From: an uncultured Actinomycetes bacterium
GTDB lineage: Bacteria > Actinomycetota > Thermoleophilia > Solirubrobacterales > 70-9
Reading direction: 5' to 3'
Length of the DNA stretch: 38,762 bases
NCBI GenBank assembly: GCA_946482365.1
Contig: CAMLQY010000017.1
Coordinates: 1-38,762, forward strand
Below, one piece after another: positions 26,605 through 35,010 of the stretch. A program made the translations under genes and the position numbers. Under the pieces are notes generated by a model that made no database searches, was not told the origin of the DNA, and was given only the letters and a program-made list of their open reading frames with translations. Position 1 is the first letter of the stretch, and each line of letters begins with the position of its first letter.

Positions 26605-27693
26605 TCAGGGCTCCACGAGGATCTGGCCACCGGACTCGGTGGCAGTGAGGCATCCGATCACCGTTCGTTCCGCGCCGGCCTCGCGCAGGCGGGCGCCGAG
26701 AGCGTCGACGCGGTCGGGCGGGCAAGCGATCAGGAGCCCGCCCGAGGACTGCGGGTCGAAGAGCAGCTCGGCGCGCGGGTCCTCCGGGTTCGCTGCGGCC
26801 GTGAACCTAGGGTTGGCGTGGTGGCGGTTGGCTGCCGCGTTGCTGGTCAGGTGGTTTGGCACGAGGTCTAGAGCACCCTCGATCGCCGGGATCGCCCCGA
26901 GGCTGAGGATCGCGGCTAGGTCCGAGGCGGTCGTAAGGTCGCGTAGGTGCCCGGCGAGACCGAACCCGGTCACGTCGGTGGCGCAGCTCAGCTCCAGCTC
27001 GACCGCAGCGGCTGCCGCCTCCGCGTTGAGTGCGGTCATGACCGCGACGGCGGACCGCACCGTCTCCTCGGGCGCCTCGGAGTGCTTGAGGGCGCTGCAG
27101 ACCACGCCAGAGCCGAGCGGCTTGGTCAGGACTAGGAGGTCGCCGTCCCTGCCGCCGGACTTGCGCAGGACCGAGCTCTCGTCGACTTCGCCGATCACGG
27201 TGAACCCGAGCTTGGGCGATTGGTCCCAGATGGTGTGTCCGCCGGCCAGCACCGCCCCGGCCTCGGCCAGCTTCGCCTGTGCGGCCTGGAGGGCGAGGGA
27301 AAGCTGTTGCAGCGGCAGGTCGTCACGAGTCCAGGCGGCGACGCTGAGCGCCAGCAGGGGTTTCCCTCCCATCGCGTAGATGTCGGAGAGGGCGTGCGCC
27401 GCCGCGATCGCCCCCCAGTCGGCGGGGTCGTCGACGAGCGGGGTGAAGAAGTCGATCGTGTAGAGGAGCGCGGTCGAGCCGGTGTGGCGAAAGACCGCCG
27501 CGTCGTCCAGGGACGAGCCGGCTGTGCCCGACGGCATTCCGCTCGAGAGCGCCTCCAGCAGCGTGCCCAGCCGCGCTGGGTCGAGCTTGCAGCCGCAGCC
27601 GCCGGCGGGGGAGAGCGAGGTCAGCCGCGGCAGTTCCTGCTCGGATTCAGCCGCTGGCTCGGTCAATCGCATGACTTTGCCGATGTCGAGCAT
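26605..27693 (-). CDS. selD: Selenide, water dikinase SelD
   Basis: About 362 residues. SelD makes selenophosphate from selenide and ATP for selenocysteine or selenouridine. The glycine-rich active-site segment SPAGGCGCK holds Cys33 and Lys36, equivalent to E. coli Cys17 and Lys20; it is cysteine-type, with no in-frame TGA. AIR-synthase-like motifs follow (SSLDDAAVF, YTIDFFTPLVDDP, AHALSDIYAMGGKP, ATDVTGFGLAGHL, DPQSSGGLL). Start ATG 27693 is used; ATG 27672 is an alternative. No selA, selB or tRNA-Sec is visible nearby. It is the first gene of the minus-strand series leading into the SIR2 cassette. Confidence 0.93.
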   Translation of the reverse strand: MLDIGKVMRLTEPAAESEQELPRLTSLSPAGGCGCKLDPARLGTLLEALSSGMPSGTAGSSLDDAAVFRHTGSTALLYTIDFFTPLVDDPADWGAIAAAHALSDIYAMGGKPLLALSVAAWTRDDLPLQQLSLALQAAQAKLAEAGAVLAGGHTIWDQSPKLGFTVIGEVDESSVLRKSGGRDGDLLVLTKPLGSGVVCSALKHSEAPEETVRSAVAVMTALNAEAAAAAVELELSCATDVTGFGLAGHLRDLTTASDLAAILSLGAIPAIEGALDLVPNHLTSNAAANRHHANPRFTAAANPEDPRAELLFDPQSSGGLLIACPPDRVDALGARLREAGAERTVIGCLTATESGGQILVEP

Positions 27694-27835
27694 CGAATCG
27701 GAGCTGAGCTGCTGGTTGGAAGTTCTCAATCGCGGACGCTGCCGTCTAGCCGGGACTGTTCCCTGCTCAATACAAACAGCTGGCCCAGACGTATCGACGC
27801 CGAGAAGCAAAACCTCCAAATTCCGGGACCCTTCG

Positions 27836-27892
27836 ATGCGGCTGAATGGAGTCGAACCATCACGTCCCGTGAGGGACACAAGGCCCTCAACC
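27836..27892 (-). other. attL: 3' half of tRNA-Leu left by integration
   Basis: Read on the minus strand, this matches tRNA-Leu(GAG) from the anticodon loop (TTGAGGGCCTTGTG) through the T-arm and acceptor end. The 29 bases 27836-27864 are identical to 34791-34819, and ACAAGGCCCTCAACC (27878-27892) is also identical. The variable arm differs (GTCCC-TCAC-GGGAC here, GGGTG-GAAA-CACCC in the intact tRNA) but still pairs. The 5' half is unrelated sequence. Confidence 0.85.
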
Positions 27893-27974
27893 ACGGTGGG
27901 AGAGCCCTTCTCGATGGCATTTGGCGTTGTCAGTCGATCTTAGCTTCTCTGGGTTCACGCCTGGGATGCAGAAA

Positions 27975-28001
27975 ACGGTCCGAGGAACGGTCCGACGGAC
28001 C
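27975..28001. promoter_or_regulatory. Candidate VapB operator
   Basis: Two direct copies of ACGGTCCGA (27975-27983, 27987-27995) overlap a perfect palindrome GGTCCG-A-CGGACC (27989-28001), about 60 bases before vapB. Ribbon-helix-helix antitoxins commonly bind such arrays. The same stretch also resembles a site at the other end of the element, so an integrase/excisionase site is an alternative. Confidence 0.45.
27977..27998 (+). repeat. Arm-type site candidate, left copy
   Basis: This 22-base stretch begins GGTCCGAG and continues AACGGTCCGA after one extra G. It nearly matches 34701-34720 near the other end of the element, in the same orientation, and lies 85 bases inside attL. It could be an integrase or excisionase binding site; it also overlaps the candidate vapB operator. 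Confidence 0.45.
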
Positions 28002-28046
28002 CAGGACTCCAGAACCCAGTCGATCGAGAGACGACACCACAGGGTG

Positions 28047-28052
28047 TATAGT
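28047..28052 (+). promoter_or_regulatory. Probable leaderless -10 element of vapBC
   Basis: TATAGT lies six bases before ATG 28059, so transcription would begin at or next to the start codon. There is no ribosome site. Leaderless mRNAs of this kind are frequent in actinobacteria. Confidence 0.55.
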
Positions 28053-28058
28053 GATGCT

Positions 28059-28322
28059 ATGAGCAGAACGCAGGTCTACCTGGGCGAGGGCGAGTTGGAG
28101 CTCCTCGATCGCGCCTCGCGCGACACGGGTGCGTCGCGTTCGGAGCTGATCCGCCGCGCGGTTCGCACAACCTTCGGCGAGCAGGGAGCGGACGAGAAGC
28201 TTCGCGCCCTCAAGGCCAGCGCCGGCTCCTGGAAAAGCCGACGCGCCAGCGGCGCCGAGTACGTCGACGCGATCCGCGGCGGCGACCTCAACGACCGCTT
28301 GGCCCGGCTCGGCGTCAAGTGA
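28059..28322 (+). CDS. Ribbon-helix-helix antitoxin (VapB type)
   Basis: An 87-residue protein whose first ~50 residues form a ribbon-helix-helix: [22 protein letters not shown] (strand and helix A) and [15 protein letters not shown] (helix B). The C-terminal part ([31 protein letters not shown]) would wrap the toxin. It overlaps the PIN gene by four bases (GTGA), the classic antitoxin-toxin layout. Start ATG 28059 follows a -10 element directly. Confidence 0.9.
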   Translation: MSRTQVYLGEGELELLDRASRDTGASRSELIRRAVRTTFGEQGADEKLRALKASAGSWKSRRASGAEYVDAIRGGDLNDRLARLGVK

Positions 28323-28696
28323 AGCTGCTCGACACCAGCGTCGCAATCGATCACCTACGCGGCTCGCCTCCCGCCGTCGATCTCCTAACCGATCTGCTGG
28401 AGACCGAAGAATCCATCTTTGCCAGCGAGGTCGTGCGCTTTGAGTTGTTGGCTGGCGTGCGCGAGAAAGAGCTCGACGCACTGGAGCAGTTCTTCTCGGC
28501 GATTTCTTGGGTGCCGGTCGGGGAGGAGGTGGCACGAGCCGCCGGCACGCTCGCCCAGCGCCACCGCCGGTCCCACAGCGGCATCGATGACGCCGACTAC
28601 CTGATCGCCGCCACCGCGCTCCTGCTTGAGGCCGACCTGCTGACGACGAACGTGCGCCACTTTCCCATGATCACCGGGATCGAGCCCGCCTACTGA
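28319..28696 (+). CDS. PIN-domain ribonuclease toxin (VapC type)
   Basis: A 125-residue PIN domain. Acidic metal-binding residues are in LLDTSVAID (Asp5), VRFELLAG (Glu) and [12 protein letters not shown] (Asp), with the C-terminal LLTTNVRHF motif. VapC toxins cleave RNA, often tRNA or rRNA, when the antitoxin is lost. It starts at GTG 28319 inside the vapB stop. Carried near attL, it may stabilise the island. Confidence 0.92.
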   Translation: MKLLDTSVAIDHLRGSPPAVDLLTDLLETEESIFASEVVRFELLAGVREKELDALEQFFSAISWVPVGEEVARAAGTLAQRHRRSHSGIDDADYLIAATALLLEADLLTTNVRHFPMITGIEPAY

Positions 28697-28720
28697 GCCG
28701 TGGAACACCGGCCATCCGCT

Positions 28721-28990
28721 TTAGGAAGTCGGAACTAGGAAGTAGCGGGCGATCCTCTCGCAATTCGGGCCCCCGTCGATGGCGGCTTTCAGTGCGGCCT
28801 GTGAGACAGCCGGAAATCGGATTGCTTCACCCGTTCCTTCGGCTACCAGGTTGGTTATCTCGGTTCGTTCCCAGGCACCCTCGATTCCCAGCTCGGCTGC
28901 CAGCTCCTCCACGAGTCGAGCGGCTTCGGCTTTGTTCTCAAGTGCGGCCTGTCGGATGTTGAGGACGGCGAATTCGTATTCGTTAGTCAT
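28721..28990 (-). CDS. Small hypothetical protein
   Basis: 89 residues, not recognised. It is acidic, alanine-rich and helical in its first half (NIRQAALENKAEAARLVEELAAEL); the second half contains NLVAEGTGEAIRFPAVSQ and a hydrophobic end (ARYFLVPTS). ATG 28990 is preceded seven bases upstream by TATCCT, a possible -10 for a leaderless transcript, and no ribosome site is seen. It converges on vapC with a 24-base gap. Confidence 0.55.
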   Translation of the reverse strand: MTNEYEFAVLNIRQAALENKAEAARLVEELAAELGIEGAWERTEITNLVAEGTGEAIRFPAVSQAALKAAIDGGPNCERIARYFLVPTS

Positions 28991-29014
28991 GCAGACCAGG
29001 ATACGCCGGGGCAC

Positions 29015-29446
29015 GACCCCCTTCGGGCGTCGCGGTGGGCGGGCTGGGAAACGCGAACGGTTCGACGACCAGGACTCGGTTCTGGCCGCCTAGATCAAAG
29101 AACTCACATGTGTATAGGATCGTGAAATTCCCTCCGGATCAGCCTTCCGCTCCATGCCCATTCTGGGGCGCCTAAATTGGGGAATTTCTTGATCTTCTCG
29201 TCGCTACTTTATCGCTACGTCTCGCACGGTTTTTGGCTCTACGACTGCGCTTCCGCCGCTTGATCAGCAGCCTACGAAACCGAAGGTCACAGGTTCGAAG
29301 ACCGCTAAACGCGCGGGACCCCGCCTGAAAGCGGTGGCTGGAGGCTATGGGCATTGGCCGAAGGCCCGGAATCTGATCCTGACAAAAGTCTTTCTTCGCT
29401 CGGATGGATCGGCGCTATTGCGAGCGGACAGTGATACTGCCGCGTC
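29015..29446. other. Gene-free stretch with tRNA-like fragment and inverted repeat
   Basis: No convincing gene is found in these 432 bases. They contain a 9-bp inverted repeat (GAAATTCCC 29124-29132, GGGAATTTC 29180-29188) and, at 29261-29311, a tRNA 3'-half-like segment (CTACGAAACCGAAGGTCACA then GGTTCGAA). In the latter the T-stem does not close and no D-arm exists. It could be the scar of another integration. A GATACT eight bases before ATG 29447 may serve the ParB-like gene. Confidence 0.5.
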
Positions 29447-30736
29447 ATGCCGTTTGAAACCAAGACGATCCCAATCGGGCAACTGATGCTGGACACCAAG
29501 AACCCCCGTCACGGTGAACTTGAGTCACAGCGTGCCGCTATTGAAAGTCTGATCGCAAGCCAGCGCCAGAAGCTAGTGGTTCTCGCCAATGACATCCTGA
29601 AGAACGGACTTAGTCCGATCGAGCGTCTCATGGTGTTGAAAAACAAGAACGGCTACACCGTAGTCGAGGGAAACCGACGCCTTACGGCAATCAAGCTGCT
29701 GAACAATCCCACGCTAGCCGATGGCACGCCGATCGCTGCTGCGATCAAGCGCTTGTCCAGCAAAGGATCTACTCCTAGCCAGGCAGATTGCTCGGTAGCT
29801 TCTTCTCGAAAAGCTGCTGAGCACTGGCTAGAAATCAGACACGGAGGAGAGTCGGAGGGTGCTGGTGTTGTCCCTTGGAGCGCATACGCGGCAAACCGTT
29901 TCAAGAGCAAACCAGGCAGGGAGGCCGCGGCGGCAATGGCCTTTCTCGAAGCTGTCGCCGAGGGCTATCCAAGTAACGGCCTGCTTCAGGAGCTTGCTCA
30001 GGAAGTGGGTGACAAGAAGATCACTACGCTTGGTCGCCTCGTCCTTGACCAGAACTTTCGAGACAAGTCTGGCATCGAATATCGAGATGGCCTCGTCTAC
30101 TTCCACTATTCGGCTACCGACCTTCAGTCTTTTTTTGAACACGTCCTAGGTGACCTAGCTGCTGACATTGGTGTGAGTGAGCTACGCACCGAGCCGATGC
30201 GAGCGGAATATCTCGAAAGCACTCCAGAAGTGAAGGCGAGTAAGCGGACGAAAACCGCCAAGCAGCTTGGCTCAAAGCCGGCTCCCAAGCCACGGACTGC
30301 GCCAAAACGTCGCCGCGTGGCCGCTAAGCCGAAGCCGCTTAAGAACCTATCTCTCGACAAGCTGGGCAGCAAGACTCAGGCTCTGCTGGGCGAGCTGCGC
30401 CAGTTGAATATCGAGAAGACCCCTCACGCTGTCGCCGTGTTGATTCGGGCGATCCTCGACCTCTCGATTGATGAGTTTCTCGAAAAGGAAGGCTTGACCA
30501 GGGATCGGGAAATGAAGAAGCGCCTCAAGCGATGCTTGGCGAATGTTGATTCGACGGGAAAAGATCAGCGCTTCAAGGCGGTGAGGGTTGGTCTGGAAGA
30601 CGGCACCAGCCTCTATTCAGTCGCCACCCTTCACGGCTTTATGCACAACCGCCATTTTCGAGCGGATCGCAGTCACGTTGAAGTCATTGCCGACAACATT
30701 GAGCCTTTTCTGCAGGCATTGAACGACAATGCCTAG
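29447..30736 (+). CDS. ParB/sulfiredoxin-fold protein paired with an adenine methylase
   Basis: A 429-residue protein. Residues ~1-90 form a ParB N-terminal-like domain: IPIGQLMLDTKNPRH, ILKNGLSPIERLMVL and VEGNRRLTAIKLL (Gly75-Asn-Arg-Arg). This fold serves in partition CTPases and in nucleases. No ParB helix-turn-helix is obvious. A lysine/proline-rich linker (~264-303, e.g. KPAPKPRTAPKRRRVAAKPK) leads to a helical C-terminal domain (~310-429). It overlaps the methylase by eight bases. Codon and base use are less GC-rich than in chromosomal neighbours. A partition role is unlikely in an integrated element without ParA; a role in DNA modification or defence is more likely, as inference. Confidence 0.75.
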   Translation: MPFETKTIPIGQLMLDTKNPRHGELESQRAAIESLIASQRQKLVVLANDILKNGLSPIERLMVLKNKNGYTVVEGNRRLTAIKLLNNPTLADGTPIAAAIKRLSSKGSTPSQADCSVASSRKAAEHWLEIRHGGESEGAGVVPWSAYAANRFKSKPGREAAAAMAFLEAVAEGYPSNGLLQELAQEVGDKKITTLGRLVLDQNFRDKSGIEYRDGLVYFHYSATDLQSFFEHVLGDLAADIGVSELRTEPMRAEYLESTPEVKASKRTKTAKQLGSKPAPKPRTAPKRRRVAAKPKPLKNLSLDKLGSKTQALLGELRQLNIEKTPHAVAVLIRAILDLSIDEFLEKEGLTRDREMKKRLKRCLANVDSTGKDQRFKAVRVGLEDGTSLYSVATLHGFMHNRHFRADRSHVEVIADNIEPFLQALNDNA

Positions 30737-31604
30737 GGTTCCTACCCGCTATCTCAGTCCCCTTCGTTATCCGGGGGGAAAGGGTCGCCTGGCAAAGTTC
30801 GTCAGGGCTCTCCTCGAAAGCCAAGCTCCTAGGCCGACGCGCTACGTCGAGCCGTTCGCCGGCGGGGCGGGGGTAGGACTTCGCCTGCTCGTCGATGAGC
30901 TCGTCGATGAGATAGTTCTCAACGATCTCAATCCGGGTATCGCCGCATTCTGGCGGGCGGTCTTCGAAAGGCCGGATGAACTCCTTGCGAGGCTTGACGC
31001 CTGCGCGATAACGGTCGACGAATGGCACTCTCAGAGGGCTACTTATCTTGCTGAGCCAGATGATGACGTCGATCTCGGCTTTGCGTTCTTCTTCCTCAAT
31101 AGGACCAATCGGTCGGGTATTCCGGACGCGAGGCCGATTGGTGGTTACGAGCAGACTGGATCCTGGAAGATCGACGCCCGCTTCGACAAGGTTGGACTAG
31201 CGAACCGGATTCAGGCACTGGCTTCCTACGCGACCCGTGTGACTGTGCGCCAGGCCGATGGAATCGGCCTTATCGAGGACTACCTCAATGATCCTGCTGC
31301 CATCATCTACGCCGATCCCCCGTACTTGGGCAAGGGCGACGGTCTCTATCTCGACACCCTTGGCTGGGACGACCATCTGCGACTAGCTAACTTGCTGAGG
31401 GCTGGCGGAAGTTGGCTTATCACTTACGATGCAGATCCACGTGTGACCGACGATCTCTACGCGGGCTTGCGCTGTGCTGAGTTCACCCTGTCGCACAGCG
31501 CTGCCGTGCAGCATGTAGGCCGAGAGTATGCTGTGTTTGCTCCGTCGCTATCAATTCCAACACTTGAAGGACTAGGGGATACGGCCACCTTTGTTCCGTC
31601 CTAG
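30729..31604 (+). CDS. D12-class (Dam-like) DNA adenine-N6 methyltransferase
   Basis: A 291-residue enzyme with motif X LRYPGGK (residues 12-18), motif I EPFAGGAGVG (41-50) for S-adenosylmethionine, and catalytic motif IV DPPY in IIYADPPYLGKG (~196). The order X-I-IV is that of Dam-type alpha-class methylases. The recognition sequence is unknown. It overlaps the ParB-like gene upstream. No restriction endonuclease is recognisable next to it, so it may be an orphan or work with the ParB-like or YaaC-like proteins. Confidence 0.93.
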   Translation: MPRVPTRYLSPLRYPGGKGRLAKFVRALLESQAPRPTRYVEPFAGGAGVGLRLLVDELVDEIVLNDLNPGIAAFWRAVFERPDELLARLDACAITVDEWHSQRATYLAEPDDDVDLGFAFFFLNRTNRSGIPDARPIGGYEQTGSWKIDARFDKVGLANRIQALASYATRVTVRQADGIGLIEDYLNDPAAIIYADPPYLGKGDGLYLDTLGWDDHLRLANLLRAGGSWLITYDADPRVTDDLYAGLRCAEFTLSHSAAVQHVGREYAVFAPSLSIPTLEGLGDTATFVPS

Positions 31605-31699
31605 TTTAGATACGTTCACTTCTCGGTAGCACAGTGTCAGGCGCTGCGGAAGTTCGGAGACAAGCTGGGACGAGTCAGTCTTATGATCGGCGACGGGAG

Positions 31700-32845
31700 T
31701 CACACGATCGCGGGACGGGCAACCTCGCGCCTGCAAAGCTCTGAGGCGAGCAGGTAAAGCATCTGGTCCGGTTGAGATGCGACGAACTCAGAGACGAAAG
31801 CGCCCTGACTTCCCTTCAGTGCGGCGTCGAACAGATGCGGCCGGTAGCGGACGACTGAGCCGAAATAGAAAAAAAGTGCCCACATTGAGGCGAGCTGCGG
31901 CAATCTCGCGCTGATCTCTGCCGGCGGCGTTAGGTGCAGGTAGTAGCGCCTATAGCCAGCGCCCGGAATCGAGCTAGCGATTCGCCATAGCCGTGGCTTC
32001 ATTAGGTTGACTAGGTCGGCAACGACGTCAGTTGGGCGCCCGCTATATCCGACCGCATTGGTCTGCTCAAGACAGACGAGATGGGCTGCATTCTTGGCAC
32101 GGTCAGTGGTCTCCACCTTGACCTCTTGGAACTCGTCTTTGAGATTGCCCTCTTCGAGCAGTCTCGTGCGAGACATGTCATAACGGCTAAGGTCATTCCG
32201 GCCTACATAGAGTCGCAGCCATAGCTCTTGGCTTTGCGTGTCGGCGACAAAGTCGATGTGCTTGAGGTCTACGAAACGCTCGGTATGGCCCTTGCCTGAC
32301 TCCCGCCAAATGCGATGTCCCACGACGATTTGGGGCAGCAGCTCAGTAACCGGGTACTCGGCGCCGTTGGCTGGTCGGTCATAGCCGAGTTGCTCCATCA
32401 GCTCAGGGAAGACGTTCACTTGGCTTGCTGAGTCCTTGACGACGATGGTCGAGTCAAGAAGCTCCGTGCCTCCTTGCGCGGTTTTCTCGGCCATGCCATG
32501 CATTGCTCGGTCGAGGGATCCTTCATAGCCTCGTATGCGAATGAGTGCCTTCGCGAGGTTGACAAAGCAGTAGTAAGTAAGAACGGGGTTAGTCGATGCT
32601 CCCGCCGATGCGGCGTGATGGAAATCCTCCGCTTGCTGCAGGAACGCGAGCGCCTCGGTTTCATGGCCTGCTTTTAGTCGCTTGCTGACCTCGCCGCGCA
32701 TTACTGACCATGGGCTTACTGCGAAGACCGTGTCGTAGAGGCCGTAGCGACGATTCCCCTTGGTTACGGGAAAGTAGGAGAAGGGCAACTGTCGTCCCTT
32801 CGCGTCGAGGACGCTTCCCTCGCGTGCACCTGCAACCCGCGGCAT
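31700..32845 (-). CDS. YaaC-like protein
   Basis: 381 residues. The pattern of a helical N-terminal part with YYCFVNLAKALI and a C-terminal block MWALFFYFGSVVRYRPHLFD...FVASQPDQMLYLLASEL resembles the YaaC-like family, whose function is unknown and whose members occur in defence islands. The central part (~190-270) is beta-rich. No catalytic motif is evident. ATG 32845 follows TAGGAT by six bases, suggesting a leaderless transcript. It is convergent with the methylase. GC content is low for the window. Confidence 0.6.
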   Translation of the reverse strand: MPRVAGAREGSVLDAKGRQLPFSYFPVTKGNRRYGLYDTVFAVSPWSVMRGEVSKRLKAGHETEALAFLQQAEDFHHAASAGASTNPVLTYYCFVNLAKALIRIRGYEGSLDRAMHGMAEKTAQGGTELLDSTIVVKDSASQVNVFPELMEQLGYDRPANGAEYPVTELLPQIVVGHRIWRESGKGHTERFVDLKHIDFVADTQSQELWLRLYVGRNDLSRYDMSRTRLLEEGNLKDEFQEVKVETTDRAKNAAHLVCLEQTNAVGYSGRPTDVVADLVNLMKPRLWRIASSIPGAGYRRYYLHLTPPAEISARLPQLASMWALFFYFGSVVRYRPHLFDAALKGSQGAFVSEFVASQPDQMLYLLASELCRREVARPAIV

Positions 32846-32984
32846 GCGGAGATCCTAGGCTCTATGGGTTCCGGCCGATTTCAAACGGCCGGAGGTCGCT
32901 TATTAAACTCCTCAGGTAGTCCAGCCAATCCGTCGGCTCGGGCTACGAGGCCGAGGTCGCAAATCCCAAGTTACCCTGCAGGCA

Positions 32985-33278
32985 GTGGCGAAGAAAGCAA
33001 AGACTTCAGGCGGGCGGGGCGGCGCGAACGGGTCGGGGGCCTTGACGGTCATAACCGAGCGGCAGGCCTGGTTTACGCCGGAGACGCTTGCCGCCTACTT
33101 GCAGGTCTCGGACAGGCAGGTGCGCAATTGGGTCAACGATGGGCTCCTGGTCTCCTACAAGATTGGTGGTTCCCGCCGTTTCGATCCCGCGGATGTAGAT
33201 GCCTTCGTGGCCCAGTTCGGGACGAGCGCAAGCCGAAGCGGTGAGTTAGGCCGCATGGCTCGAGAGGTCAACGCCTGA
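32985..33278 (+). CDS. Excisionase-like helix-turn-helix protein
   Basis: A 97-residue protein with a MerR/excisionase-type winged helix at residues ~28-75: WFTPETLAAYLQVSDRQVRNWVNDG, LLVSYKIGGSRRFDPADVDAFVAQF. A basic, glycine-rich N-terminus precedes it. Such proteins bind DNA to steer excision or control transcription. The start is GTG 32985. Its last 33 bases overlap the convergent integrase. Confidence 0.8.
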   Translation: MAKKAKTSGGRGGANGSGALTVITERQAWFTPETLAAYLQVSDRQVRNWVNDGLLVSYKIGGSRRFDPADVDAFVAQFGTSASRSGELGRMAREVNA

Positions 33279-34411
33279 GAATGCCTTGCCGACGAGCTCT
33301 CGCTCGTCGTCGTTGGGTTCGTAGTCGGTGTAGATCTGGGTCGTCTTCAGGTCGGCGTGGCCCATCCACTCCTGCAGCTTTCGAGGGGCGGCGCCCTCGG
33401 CGGCCATCCTGGTTCCGAAGGTGTGGCGAAGGTCGTGGAAGCGAATCGGTCGCACGCCGGCGGCGGAGAGGGCCTTCTTGAATCGCCTGACCAGATCGGA
33501 ATGGTCGAGCACGGTGCCCTTCTCGGGGTGGGCGAAAACGAGGTCGTCGTCTGCTTGATACGCGGAGCGCTCGAAATGGCCGCGTAGCTCGTTGGCCACC
33601 TGATCGGCGAGGAGAACCGAGCGGGATCCGCGGCGGGACTTGGGCGTGACCCAGTGGCCGCGCACGTAGTTGCGGCGCACGCGGAGCTTGCCTGCGTTCC
33701 AATCGACGTCGCGCCAGCGCAGAGCGAGCAGCTCGCCTTGGCGCAGTCCGGTCATTGCGGCGGTCATGAAGAGGCGTGGTCCGTGGGCCCGAATGGCTTG
33801 GCGTTCAGGTCGACTGAGCGGAGTAGGGCGGCCAGCTCGGCTTGGTTCAGGAAGCGGATATCCGTGCTTGGCTTCACGACCGGCGGGTCGACGAGCTCGC
33901 ACGGGTTCTCACGGCACCACCGTTTCCTCTTGCCAAAGACGAAGACCTGGTTGAGGAGCTTGAACGCGTTGGCGATCGTCTTGGGCGCCTTGCCGTCATT
34001 ACGCATCCTTGTCAGGAGTGCTTCGACTTGCTCTGGGCCGACGGCGTGCAGCTGGAGATCGCCGAGGGGCGGCGGCCGCAGATGCGTTCTGAGCGCCGAG
34101 TCGTAGGTGCCGATGGTCGTTGGCTTCAGGCCCTTCGCCTCGAGATGCCGCAGAAGGAGTTCGCCGGCGGCAGTGACCGTGATGTCCTCACCGATGCACT
34201 TCGGCTGCTCGGCATCGATCAGTTTCCGTAGCGCTTGCTCGGCTTCGCGACGGGTTAGTCCCTCTTCGCCGCCGCGGCTGCGTATCGGTCCGACCTTGCG
34301 ATTGGGGCGGCCGGTGCCATGATGCCAGCGCCCGTACCACCACTCTCGACCATGGGTATCGGTGCGGCGATAGAGCGTGCCGGTGCCGTAGCTGCGGCGA
34401 CTATCGCCCAT
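33246..34411 (-). pseudogene. Tyrosine integrase split by a frameshift
   Basis: ATG 34411 opens an N-terminal integrase part (SYGTGTLYRRTDTHGREWWYGRW, then the core-binding domain TAAGELLLRHLEAKGLKPTTIG) that ends at 33764. The catalytic part continues in another frame to 33246 with all active residues: TGLRQGELLALRW (Arg), FHDLRHTFGTR (His-x-x-Arg), MGHADLKTTQ (His) and IYTDY (Tyr). The frames meet near 33775-33785, where one missing C in CACGC(C)CTCTTCATG would restore NAKPFGPTDHA-LFMTAAMTG. It is either an inactivated gene or a base-call error. It overlaps the AlpA-like gene by 11 bases and is the recombinase for insertion at tRNA-Leu. Confidence 0.88.
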
Positions 34412-34607
34412 GTTGGCCTTCCTGCTGATGCGCGGTGGCGCTGCGCTGCTCCTCGATCCAGCGCTCGATGTCCCACTCGGCGAAGCGCCGGTAGCGACCG
34501 CAGCGCACCGAGGGCAGGGCACCACAGCGGGCGGCCCGATAGACCCAGCTCCTCGGCACGCCCAAGCGCTCGGCGACGTAGTCGGCATCTCGCAGGCGTT
34601 CGGTCAT
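34401..34607 (-). CDS. AlpA/excisionase-family HTH protein
   Basis: A 68-residue winged-helix protein: DADYVAERLGVPRSWVYRAAR (helix-turn-helix, residues ~7-28), CGRYRRFAEWDIERWIEEQ (wing and last helix). This is the typical excisionase partner encoded just before actinobacterial integrases. ATG 34607 is the start; the end overlaps the integrase ATG. It probably controls directionality of the element. Confidence 0.88.
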   Translation of the reverse strand: MTERLRDADYVAERLGVPRSWVYRAARCGALPSVRCGRYRRFAEWDIERWIEEQRSATAHQQEGQHGR

Positions 34608-34700
34608 ACCCCGTACACGGACGAGCGCGGTAGCGCGCCACTCTTATTGGCCTTCGCCGCATGGCGAAAGGCGCTCGTCGCTCTGCTCGTCTCCGCGATT

Positions 34701-34720
34701 GGTCCGAGAACGGTCTGAGG
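34701..34720 (+). repeat. Arm-type site candidate, right copy
   Basis: GGTCCGAGAACGGTCTGAGG lies 71 bases inside the tRNA-Leu end of the element, in the spacer between the AlpA-like gene and the tRNA. It is a near copy of 27977-27998 (one-base gap, two or three substitutions). Confidence 0.45.
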
Positions 34721-34791
34721 AAGCCCGGACGCAGCGGCGACCGCGCCGCTGATCGCGGCGCGGAAGTCGCTGATTTCCAGGGGCTTGGTAA

Positions 34792-34877
<86 letters not shown>

Positions 34878-34956
34878 TCGAGGAGTCGTCGATTCTAGAT
34901 GTTTGCGCCCGGGGAGCGCTTTCGGTTGCGAGTATCCGTGGGGCGCGCTACCCTTG

Positions 34957-34970
34957 CGAACAAGTGTTCG
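34957..34970. promoter_or_regulatory. LexA (SOS) box
   Basis: CGAACAAGTGTTCG is a perfect match to the actinobacterial/Gram-positive LexA site CGAAC-N4-GTTCG, 41 bases before the lexA start. It indicates autorepression. Confidence 0.93.
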
Positions 34971-35010
34971 GACATGACGAGAATGGATGTGCGCACCGGG
35001 GAGGGCGTTG

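Noticed and set aside
27694..27835. Possible tRNA-Sec near selD
   Set aside because: No long acceptor/T-arm fold or TCA anticodon arm could be found upstream of selD on either strand.
27694..27894. N-terminal extension of selD through the attL sequence
   Set aside because: It would translate tRNA-like attachment sequence; SelD similarity starts after ATG 27693.
29172..29354. Arginine-rich short open frame on the minus strand
   Set aside because: It covers the tRNA-like fragment, has no ribosome site and no recognisable domain.
34605..34791. Possible small gene between the AlpA-like gene and tRNA-Leu
   Set aside because: Only short frames without start signals; the stretch is better explained as attachment-site DNA.
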